Shown in pieces: positions 17,151 to 24,719 of a stretch of DNA of 64,000 bases. The DNA is from Pseudacidovorax sp. RU35E. GTDB lineage: Bacteria > Pseudomonadota > Gammaproteobacteria > Burkholderiales > Burkholderiaceae_C. Both the position numbers and the translations under genes were made by a program. Within the stretch, counting starts at the first letter, position 1. Every line of letters begins with the position of its first letter. The stretch is from NCBI RefSeq assembly GCF_900156165.1, contig NZ_FTMY01000013.1, positions 1 to 64,000 on the forward strand, given 5' to 3'. The notes beneath the pieces were generated by a model. It saw only the letters and a list, made by a program, of their open reading frames with translations. It had not been told where the DNA came from and made no database searches.

Positions 17151-19106
17151 TCACGGCTGCGCGCCACCCTCGCCCGCCTGCTGCTTGAGCCGGGCCATCT
17201 GGGCCTCGTAGGCCTCCAGGAAGGCCTTGCCGAACAGGCTGTGGAAGTCGTCCTCGGCCTCGGCGGCGATGGCGCCGTACAGGGCCGTGAACTGGTCCCA
17301 CAGCTTGGCCTTGCGGTTGGCCGCGAACAGGCTGTCCAGTGCCGAACGGGCGGCGATCTTCTTCTCCAGCTCCTCGGGGCCGAAGCGGGCGATGAGCGCG
17401 GCCAGCGCCGCGCGCAGGCCGACCATCACGCCGAACTGGTGGGCCCGCAGGTCGTCGTAGGCATCGCGCATGGCGGCATCGGCCGGCATGAAGCCGCGCA
17501 GCTGCGGGCCCAGCAGATGGCCCAGCGCCACCTCGACGGTGGGCGAGAACTTGAGCGGGTTGTTGGCCTGCGCCGCGATCATGGTGACCTCGGCCCGCAC
17601 CTCGCGCTTGAGCTCCTGGCGGGTGAGCAGCAGCTGCAGCGTGCCCTCCGTGGCGCTGCGCAGCATGACGCCGATGCGCTCCATGAGCGCGGGCGTGAGC
17701 TGCGTGGGCGGCTGGTGCATGCCGCCCAGGCCGTGCAGGAAGGCGGCGAGCAGCTCGCCGGCATCGCCGCCTGCGGCCGCCATGGGCGTGGGCGCCATGG
17801 CGGGCGCGGCCGGATGGGACGCGAACGCGGCGGCGGGCGGCGCGGACCACGCCGATGCGGGCGCAGGGGCTGGGGCTGGGAACGGTGCCGGTGCGGGTAG
17901 CGGCACGGCCGCGGATGCCACGGCAGGTGCGGGCGCCGGCGCGAGCAGGTCGTCCAAGCCGCCGCCGGTGGCCGCGGCAGAACCGAAGGGCTCGTCGCCC
18001 AGCAGGTCCGCAAACGGATCAGGCACACCGGCTGCCCCAGCTGCGGGTGGGGTGGGCGCCATCGCAGGCGGCGGCGCGAAGGCCGCAACCGCGGGCGCGG
18101 CGTCGGGCGGCAGCGCCGGGCGCGGGGCCGTGGCGCGGCCGATGCGGATTGGCTCGCCCGCCGCGTCGGGAAAGGCCTGCCCCCCCGGGACCGGCGGTGT
18201 TGCCGGTGACGCCGGCATGGCAGGCGCCATGGCCGCGCGCGGCGGCGTGAAGCCGAACTGGCCGATGGGCGCATGGTCGCTGCGCGGCGCTTGGCTGGCC
18301 GGTGCCCCCTGCTGGAAGGCCGCCAGCGGATCGGCCGCACTGCCGGCGGTGTTGGGCTGCAGCAGCGGATCGGCCAGCGGCGACAGCGCCAGCGGATCAC
18401 CGCCGGTGCTTGCCGGTCCCAGGCCGAACAGGTCGTCGATGCGCTGCGAATTGGCCGTGGGGTTGGACGCCGCGGGCAGGCCGAGGTCGGAGAAATCGTC
18501 CAGCGGCGCAGCGCCTGCAGGCGCCGCACCGAGCAGGCCGGCGAAGGGGTCGTCGGCCGATGGCGTGCCGGCGCGCGGCGACAGGCCCATGGGGTCGGCG
18601 AAGGCGGCAGGCAGGGCTGCGGCGGGCGCTGCCGGCGGTGTGGGAGCAGCCGGCCGCGCCGGCGGCGGCGAGGCCGGGCCCAGGCCGGCCAGCAGGTCGG
18701 CAAAAGGATCGTCGTCGGGAAGCGCCGGTGCGGCTGCAGGCGGCGCCCCGAAGCCGGTGGGCAGATCGGCCGTGGCGGCCAGCGGTGCGGCAGCCTGCAG
18801 GCGCTGCACGGCCAGCTCGAAGCTGCCGATCACCAGGCGCTCGCCTCCCTGCAGCGCGGCTTCGTTGCCGGCGCCCAGCGGCACGCCATTGCATTGCATG
18901 GGGTTGCTGCCGCGGTCCACGATGACGTACTGGCCATTGCGGCACAGCACCTGCGCATGCACGCGCGAGACGGTGCGGTCGGGGTCGTCCAGCACCAGGG
19001 TGTTGGTGTCCGAGCGGCCGATGGTGCCGCCCTGCGGGCCGAAGCGCGCCGCCAGGGGGCGGCCCATCGGGGCGCCTTGACGGCCGACGACGACGATTTC
19101 GATCAT
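17151..19106 (-). CDS. tagH: T6SS FHA-domain protein (Fha/TagH)
   Basis: A 651-residue protein. The N-terminal FHA domain (about 1-100; GRSDTNTLVL and SRVHAQV) binds phosphothreonine. A long Pro/Ala-rich linker (about 110-420) contains repeated acidic DPFADLL-type blocks. The C-terminal domain (about 440-640) is of the type found in T6SS FHA proteins, with ELKREVRAEVTMIAAQANNP and KLWDQFTALYGAIAAEAEDD. It should be the phosphorylated scaffold linking kinase and phosphatase to assembly. It lies upstream of the PP2C gene. Confidence 0.9.
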   Translation of the reverse strand: MIEIVVVGRQGAPMGRPLAARFGPQGGTIGRSDTNTLVLDDPDRTVSRVHAQVLCRNGQYVIVDRGSNPMQCNGVPLGAGNEAALQGGERLVIGSFELAVQRLQAAAPLAATADLPTGFGAPPAAAPALPDDDPFADLLAGLGPASPPPARPAAPTPPAAPAAALPAAFADPMGLSPRAGTPSADDPFAGLLGAAPAGAAPLDDFSDLGLPAASNPTANSQRIDDLFGLGPASTGGDPLALSPLADPLLQPNTAGSAADPLAAFQQGAPASQAPRSDHAPIGQFGFTPPRAAMAPAMPASPATPPVPGGQAFPDAAGEPIRIGRATAPRPALPPDAAPAVAAFAPPPAMAPTPPAAGAAGVPDPFADLLGDEPFGSAAATGGGLDDLLAPAPAPAVASAAVPLPAPAPFPAPAPAPASAWSAPPAAAFASHPAAPAMAPTPMAAAGGDAGELLAAFLHGLGGMHQPPTQLTPALMERIGVMLRSATEGTLQLLLTRQELKREVRAEVTMIAAQANNPLKFSPTVEVALGHLLGPQLRGFMPADAAMRDAYDDLRAHQFGVMVGLRAALAALIARFGPEELEKKIAARSALDSLFAANRKAKLWDQFTALYGAIAAEAEDDFHSLFGKAFLEAYEAQMARLKQQAGEGGAQP

Positions 19107-19270
19107 GAGGAGGCTCCCGCGGGGCGCGGCGCCGCCCTTGCGGGCCGTTCGCCGATGCTGGGAAAAGTATTCATGCCAGCGACGGTCGCCACAAGCTCAC
19201 CGGAAGAGGTATGCCTTCGGCCCGCGCCGCCGCACCCCGGCCGCGGCCTCTTCGATCGTCTAATCGGCGC

Positions 19271-19867
19271 ATGCCGCGCCCTCGTCTTCGGAGACCCGCC
19301 ATGGCCCTGTTCGCCGCCTTGTCCGCCCTGATGGCCGCATGCACGGGCGGCACGCCCGAGACACCTGGCGACCAGCCCAATGCGGTGCTCGCCCAGGTGC
19401 TGCAGAAGGCGCTCGACGACGAGATCGCGCGGCTGGACCCGTCCTGGTCGCCGGGCCTGCTGCCGGCGGCACCCGCGCTTGCCCGCGAATGGCTCACCCA
19501 GATCGACGAGGTCGTCGCGCGCTGCCGCTACGGGCCGCGCAGCCAGTCCAAGCACAACCTGCTGGAGTTCGACCTGCGGCTGCACAGTGGCGAGACGATC
19601 GAAGCGCTCTACACCGGGCAGCGCTGCACCTACGGCATCGCGCCGCCGCTGATCATGCGGGTGCGCATGCGCGACGGTCGTGTGGCAGAGGCGCTGACCG
19701 ACGGGCGCGAGCGCAGGCGTCCGGTCGATGCGGTGGCGCCCGAGGCCCACGCCTTCGCCACCGCAGTCATCACGGCCGACCTGCGCCGCCGGGCCGCGCG
19801 CTACTTCGTGCCCTCGGCCAGCCCGCAGGACATCCAGCGCCAGTGGGACGCCGGCGCCAGGCCCTGA
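19271..19867 (+). CDS. Putative lipoprotein, function unknown
   Basis: A 198-residue product with a basic N-region, a short hydrophobic stretch and a lipobox-like ending LMAAC, followed by a 170-residue soluble domain. The domain has one further cysteine pair (CRYG and QRCTYG, about 70 residues from the lipobox onward). The 19271 start gives a proper signal peptide; the ATG at 19301 has a better ribosome site (GGAGA) but an uncharged, very short signal. It is a lone plus-strand gene inside the minus-strand T6SS block, a position where immunity lipoproteins can occur, but nothing in the sequence proves this. Confidence 0.6.
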   Translation: MPRPRLRRPAMALFAALSALMAACTGGTPETPGDQPNAVLAQVLQKALDDEIARLDPSWSPGLLPAAPALAREWLTQIDEVVARCRYGPRSQSKHNLLEFDLRLHSGETIEALYTGQRCTYGIAPPLIMRVRMRDGRVAEALTDGRERRRPVDAVAPEAHAFATAVITADLRRRAARYFVPSASPQDIQRQWDAGARP

Positions 19868-19899
19868 ACGTCCCGGCACGCCCACATCCGCATCAGGGC
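19861..19899. terminator. Inverted repeat spanning both stop codons (lipoprotein/DUF4150)
   Basis: A perfect 7-bp inverted repeat GCCCTGA (19861-19867) / TCAGGGC (19893-19899) contains the stops of both convergent genes. No T-run follows. Confidence 0.3.
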
Positions 19900-20288
19900 G
19901 CCAGCAGCAGCACCACGGTCTGGCTGGGAGCCACGCGCACGCCAGGACAGTTGGTGCTGTTCTGCAGCGAGACGCTGGTCAGGCGGCTGGCGGGCATGCC
20001 CTGCAGCAGCACGGTGAAGGCGCCGGTCAGGTGCCGGCTGGGGCCCATCACCGTGCCTGACGCCACACCGAGCAGCACGCCCGCGTTGTCGCCATTCGTC
20101 ATGGGGATCGTCGTGCCCAGGTTGTGGGCCGGCGCGCACATGAAGAGGATCGTCGGGCAGTTGGGAATCGCCATGGGGCCCATGGCGATGTTGGGATAGG
20201 GCACCGGGATCGGCGACGGCACCGCGGGGGTGAGGCACACGTCGGGGAATCCCATGTCGGTGCCCATCAGCTGGCAATTGGCGAACAT
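19893..20288 (-). CDS. DUF4150 PAAR-like spike-tip protein
   Basis: A 131-residue protein of the DUF4150 (PAAR-like) type: a glycine/proline-rich N-terminal half with PDVCLTPAVPSPIPVPYPNIA, then alternating short strands with NGDNAGVLLGVASG and MGPSRHLTGAFTVLLQG. Such proteins can sharpen the VgrG tip in place of a canonical PAAR. No toxin extension is present. It closes the vgrG cassette, 27 bases after the DUF3540 gene. Confidence 0.8.
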   Translation of the reverse strand: MFANCQLMGTDMGFPDVCLTPAVPSPIPVPYPNIAMGPMAIPNCPTILFMCAPAHNLGTTIPMTNGDNAGVLLGVASGTVMGPSRHLTGAFTVLLQGMPASRLTSVSLQNSTNCPGVRVAPSQTVVLLLAP

Positions 20289-20315
20289 GCCCGGCTCCTT
20301 CTGCAGCGGTGAGCG

Positions 20316-20987
20316 TCAGCCGAAATGGATCTGGGCGCCGCGCGCCTTGACCAGCTTCTCGCCGTTGACCAGGGCATGCTCGCCCGACAGGCGCAGCAGC
20401 TGCTCGGCCTCGCAGTCCAGGTGCGTGGCATGGACGCGGTCCAGCCCTTCCGTGCGGCGCAGGTGGTGGCGGCTGAAGTGCTGGGCACGGTCCACCACCG
20501 TCGACAGCAGGCTGCCCACCAGCTTCATCACCCCGGCGCTCATGCGCCATTGGCGGGCCACGGCTTCGCCGCTGTCCACGGTCAGCCGCGCATCGTGCGC
20601 CTGCACACTGAGGCCCTGGTCGGCCCGAAGCGCCAGGTCGGTGGCCTGCAAGGAAAGTCGTCCACGCCCCACGGACAGCTCGGTGTCGCCGGGAAGGCTG
20701 AGCCGGTGCGGCCCGTCCGTCTCGTTAGCGGGCTCGCGCGTCAGCACGGCCATGACCCATCCCTCGCCGCCGGCCTCGGTGTGCAGGCAGGCCACCGTGT
20801 CGCCGGGGCGAGGCTCCAGCAGGCAGCCCACGGCGCGCTGCAGCTGAAGGGCCTGCGCCCCGCTGACCACGGCGAAGCGCTCGCCCTGCCGCGCGGTGAC
20901 GACCCCCACGCACCAGTGGGCGGCCGGCGTGGCAGGCGGCGCGGCGCGGCGGCGCCGGGTGGCGGGGGCGGCGAGGGTGTCGTGCAT
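20316..20987 (-). CDS. DUF3540 family protein of the vgrG cassette
   Basis: A 223-residue protein, chosen start MHDTLAAP at 20987. An N-terminal Ala/Arg-rich stretch is followed by a beta-rich region containing GDTVACLHTEAGGEGWVMAV. A later helical segment RRTEGLDRVHATHLDCEAEQ and a terminal GEKLVKARGAQIHFG follow. The set DUF2169-pentapeptide-DUF3540-DUF4150 next to vgrG is recurrent in T6SS cassettes, and a role in loading or spike assembly is inferred. Its molecular function is not known. Confidence 0.7.
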   Translation of the reverse strand: MHDTLAAPATRRRRAAPPATPAAHWCVGVVTARQGERFAVVSGAQALQLQRAVGCLLEPRPGDTVACLHTEAGGEGWVMAVLTREPANETDGPHRLSLPGDTELSVGRGRLSLQATDLALRADQGLSVQAHDARLTVDSGEAVARQWRMSAGVMKLVGSLLSTVVDRAQHFSRHHLRRTEGLDRVHATHLDCEAEQLLRLSGEHALVNGEKLVKARGAQIHFG

Positions 20988-21039
20988 GGGAAGTCCTTGG
21001 TGGTGAGGGCGGGCGGCTGCGGCGCAGGCGCACGGACGC

Positions 21040-22116
21040 TCAGGTGGGGCGCCAGCGCTCGGCCTCGGCCAGCGCGGGATCGGTTTCGAGGGCGCGCGCG
21101 CGATCGCTGAAGACCGCGTCGTCGGTCCGCGCACCGTGCAGCACGGTGCGCAGCAGCGTGGCGCCGTCCAGGCGCGCGCCGCCGAGGTCCGCATGCCGCA
21201 GGTCGGCATGGGTCAGCTGGGCGCCCTGGAAGTCGGCACCGGGAAGCTGGGCGCCGGCCATGTGGGCCTGGCGCAGGTCGGCCTGCGCGAAGCGGGCCTG
21301 GGGCAGGCGGGCCCGGGTGAACAGCGACTGTGGCAGCGACGCGCCAGCGAAGTCCACCGCCACGCCGGCCGCATCGCAGAACAGCGCATGCGCCCCGCGC
21401 GCCTGCGCGAAGCTGGCGCCATCGAGCCGGGACTGCTGGAAGTTGCACCGTTCGATGGCCGCGCCGCGAAAGCTGGCGCGGCGCAGGTCGGCCCCCAGGA
21501 ACTGGCAGGCCTGCAGATCGAGCCCGCCGAAGTCACGGCCTGCCAGCGGCGTGGCCACGAAGACCGCACGCAGCATCTGCACGCCGGTCCAGCTCATCTG
21601 CTCGACGCGGCACTCGATGAAGGTGGTCTGGCGCCACAGGGCGCCATCGGCCGCGGCGTCCAGCAGCGAGCAGCCGCTGAAGGTGGTCGCGTCCAGGTTG
21701 GCCGACCGCAGTCCCGCGTGGTCGAGCTGGCAGCCGGTCAGTACCGCCATGGCCAGCCGGGCCTCGCCCAGCTGCAGATGCGGCGCCTGGCACTCGGTCA
21801 CCAGGGCACCGTGCAGGTTGGCCGCGCGCAGGTCGGCATGGTCCATCACGCAGCGGTTGAACACCGCCTTGTTCAGGAAGGCGCCGCCCAGCAGGGCGCC
21901 GCGCAGGTCGCACTGGTCGAACACGCATTCGCGCAGGTCGGCCTCGCGCAGGTCGGCCTCGGCAAAGCGACAGCGTATGAAGGTGCCACCGGCCAGCGCG
22001 GCGCGCGCATACGCGCCGCGGCTGAACTCCACGCCTTCGAGCATCTCGCCCAGCGACGCGGCGAGCGCCAGCGTCGTGCGGCTCATGGGCGAAGGAGCAG
22101 CGGCCGTGCTGCTCAT
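21040..22116 (-). CDS. Pentapeptide-repeat protein
   Basis: A 358-residue protein made almost wholly of A(D/N)LxxA-type pentapeptide repeats (examples FAEADLREADLRE and FAQADLRQAHMAGAQL), which fold as a right-handed quadrilateral beta-helix. It overlaps the preceding DUF2169 gene by four bases (ATGA), so translation is coupled. Together they look like a split adaptor for VgrG-associated cargo, by inference from context. Confidence 0.85.
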   Translation of the reverse strand: MSSTAAAPSPMSRTTLALAASLGEMLEGVEFSRGAYARAALAGGTFIRCRFAEADLREADLRECVFDQCDLRGALLGGAFLNKAVFNRCVMDHADLRAANLHGALVTECQAPHLQLGEARLAMAVLTGCQLDHAGLRSANLDATTFSGCSLLDAAADGALWRQTTFIECRVEQMSWTGVQMLRAVFVATPLAGRDFGGLDLQACQFLGADLRRASFRGAAIERCNFQQSRLDGASFAQARGAHALFCDAAGVAVDFAGASLPQSLFTRARLPQARFAQADLRQAHMAGAQLPGADFQGAQLTHADLRHADLGGARLDGATLLRTVLHGARTDDAVFSDRARALETDPALAEAERWRPT

Positions 22117-24713
22117 GCCTTTTCCTGCTCTTCGCGGCTGAGCCGCGGCCAGGTGCGCGCACGGGTCAGCAGCGCCTCCTCCAGGCGCACGTCGCCATCG
22201 AGGCGCACGCGCGACAGGTCGGCCGCGAACAGGTTGCTGCGCCTCAGATCGGCGCCACGCAGATCGGCATGCTGGAGCACGGCGTCCTTGAGCAGCACGC
22301 CCGCCAGGTTGGCCTGGCGCAGGCGCGTGCGGCGCATCAACGCGCCCTCGGCGCGGGCCAGTCGCAGGTCGGCCTGCTCCAGCACCGCCGAGGACAGCAG
22401 GGCGCCATCGAGGTTGGCCTGCATCAGCCGTGCACCCCGCAGGTCGCAGCCTGCCAGGTTGGCGCCGGCCAGGCGTGCCGAGCGCAGGTCCGCCTGCGCC
22501 AGGCTGCAGCCCTGCACGAAGGAGGCGCCGTCGAGCACTGCGCCCGCGAGCCGCACGCCGTCGAGCCGGCAGCCGACGAAGCTGGCCTGCGCCAGGGTCG
22601 CGCCTTGCAGGTCGACGCCCTGCAGTCCGCATTCGAAGAACACCGCCCGCGACAGGTCGGCCTCGGCCAGCACCATGCCCTCGAGCGCCACACGGTGGAA
22701 CACCTGGCCCGGCGCCTGCACGCCGCTCCAGTCGGCCTCGCCCCAGCGGCTCTCGATCCACTGGGCGCGGGCCAGGCGGGCGCGGCGCAGCTGCGTCTTG
22801 CGGAAGTCGCTGTGCATCAGCATGGCGCCTTCCAGGCAGGCCTCGTCCAGCACCGCGCCGGCCAGACGGGCGCGGCCGAGGTTGGCCTGCGTGAAGTCGG
22901 TGCCCACGGCCATCGCGCCCTGCAGGTCGGCGTGGGCCAGCACGGCCCGCACGAAGCGGGCGCCCGACACGTTGGCGCCGGCCAGCGTCGCGCTCTCCAG
23001 CCAGGCCCCGCCGAAATCGCAGCCACGCAGATCCAGGCCCGACAGGTCGGCACCGGTGAGGTCCATCTCGGCGAAGCGGCGCAGGCCGGCGGCCACGGCC
23101 CGCTCGATCTCGCCGCGCAGTGCGCGCGCCGGTGCCGGTGCCATGCGGTCGGCCGGCATCTGCGCATGGGCTGACTGCAGGTAACCGTCGCGCTCCGCAG
23201 CCTCCTGGCGGATCAAGTGCGGGTACGGCCCCGACGGATCGAGCGGGCGCCCCAGCGCCGCCGCCTGGGCCGTCATCTCGTCCAACCTTGTCTCGGCGCT
23301 GAAGCGCGGCGGGCCGCGGTGCGTCGCGGCCTGCACCGCCTTGGCCCCATGGGTCTTGACCATCTCCAGCGCCTGCTCGACCTGCTTGAGCACGTCGTCC
23401 ACCACCGCCCAGTGCTGGTGCTGCGCCAGCTCGTGCTGTTCGAGCAGATGTGCCGCCAGCGCGCCCGGCTCGCTTGGCGTGGCGGTCGCGGGCGGCAGGC
23501 GGATGCCGAGGGCGTCCGGGTCCTGGCCCAGGTCCCGCGCCTGCTGGCGCGCCATGGCCACTTCCCATTCGGCACGGTGGCGCTGCACTTCGGCCTGCTT
23601 GCCCGGGCTCGCAAAGGCCTCGCGGGCCACCTCCGCGGCCGGGTCGCGCGTGTCGAGCCCCTCGGGCAGCAGGTCCGCATCGTTGAGCGCATGGATGCCG
23701 CCCACGCGGGGGTCGGCCCGTCGCTCCAGTACCTCGGTGTAGTGCGCATCGGCCCGCGCCTGACCCACGCGCTCCACCGCGCCGAGCAGGCCGACGATGT
23801 CGCTGCCGTCGTCGGTGCCGATCTCGGCCAGGCCCTGGAAGATGAGCACACAGCGCATCGCATGCGGAAAGAACCAGGCCGTGGTCAGCCGCAGCGGGAC
23901 TTCGCGCAGCACGGGCGGGCCTTCGGCCTGCGCATAGCTTGCAAAGCTGCGCGCCCGCAGACCCGGCAGGCGCCCCTGCACCTGCGCCTGCGCCGGGTGC
24001 ATGTGGTCGAAGGCGAAGGGCTCGTCGCCGACCAGCGGCTGCGCGAACCACTGGTCGGGCGACGCGAGATTGAAGTAGCGCCAGTCGAGATCGGGGGCGA
24101 AGCCGGGTGCGTGCTCGCGCAGGTAGTCCTCGCCGTAGGTGCCGCGGTACTGCGCGCGCCATGGGTGCAGCGGCTCCAGCGCACCGAAGCCCGCAGGGTT
24201 GGCGGCCTGGTCCGGCCGCAGCAGCCGCTCCTGCGGCGCCTCGATGTTGGGCAGCCATTGGATGCCGTCGGCCGCCGCGCGCCCACGGCCGCCCGGGTTG
24301 AGCGCGAAGTCCGGCCCGCCATAGGCACGCGCCCAGTCCAGGGGCATGCCAGCGAAGGGTGCGGGCGCGGTCGGACGGTCGCCGTTCCAGCTGCGGTCGC
24401 CGAAGACCAGCAGCGTCTTCTCGGCCGGCCCCACGCGCGCGCGCACAGCGCAGGCGCCAGGCTGATGCGGCGGCGGCCAGGCCCGGCCATGCACCAGGAA
24501 TTCGGCGGTGAGCTTGGCCACGCCTTCGTCGATGACCGGCACGGCCATCTCGGCCGCCAGGAAGTCCCACATCGACTGCTCGCCCCACAGCGTGCCGCCC
24601 TCGGCCTGCTCGAAGGGCACATGCAAACTGGCCGAGATGCACAGGCCGTAGCGGCGCCGGTACTCGATGGGGCGCGTCGACAGTCCCAGGCAGGACGGCT
24701 TGTGGATCTGCAT
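22113..24713 (-). CDS. DUF2169 domain protein with C-terminal pentapeptide repeats
   Basis: An 866-residue protein. The N-terminal DUF2169 domain (about 1-300) contains the conserved start SCLGLSTRPIEYR and segments LVFGDRSWNG and FAFDHMHPAQ. After a helical middle part (about 310-520) the last roughly 330 residues are pentapeptide repeats (TGADLSGLDLRGCDFGGAWL). DUF2169 proteins are T6SS adaptors linked to vgrG cassettes. It lies 6 bases after vgrG and overlaps the next pentapeptide gene. Confidence 0.88.
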   Translation of the reverse strand: MQIHKPSCLGLSTRPIEYRRRYGLCISASLHVPFEQAEGGTLWGEQSMWDFLAAEMAVPVIDEGVAKLTAEFLVHGRAWPPPHQPGACAVRARVGPAEKTLLVFGDRSWNGDRPTAPAPFAGMPLDWARAYGGPDFALNPGGRGRAAADGIQWLPNIEAPQERLLRPDQAANPAGFGALEPLHPWRAQYRGTYGEDYLREHAPGFAPDLDWRYFNLASPDQWFAQPLVGDEPFAFDHMHPAQAQVQGRLPGLRARSFASYAQAEGPPVLREVPLRLTTAWFFPHAMRCVLIFQGLAEIGTDDGSDIVGLLGAVERVGQARADAHYTEVLERRADPRVGGIHALNDADLLPEGLDTRDPAAEVAREAFASPGKQAEVQRHRAEWEVAMARQQARDLGQDPDALGIRLPPATATPSEPGALAAHLLEQHELAQHQHWAVVDDVLKQVEQALEMVKTHGAKAVQAATHRGPPRFSAETRLDEMTAQAAALGRPLDPSGPYPHLIRQEAAERDGYLQSAHAQMPADRMAPAPARALRGEIERAVAAGLRRFAEMDLTGADLSGLDLRGCDFGGAWLESATLAGANVSGARFVRAVLAHADLQGAMAVGTDFTQANLGRARLAGAVLDEACLEGAMLMHSDFRKTQLRRARLARAQWIESRWGEADWSGVQAPGQVFHRVALEGMVLAEADLSRAVFFECGLQGVDLQGATLAQASFVGCRLDGVRLAGAVLDGASFVQGCSLAQADLRSARLAGANLAGCDLRGARLMQANLDGALLSSAVLEQADLRLARAEGALMRRTRLRQANLAGVLLKDAVLQHADLRGADLRRSNLFAADLSRVRLDGDVRLEEALLTRARTWPRLSREEQEKA

Positions 24714-24719
24714 CGCTTC

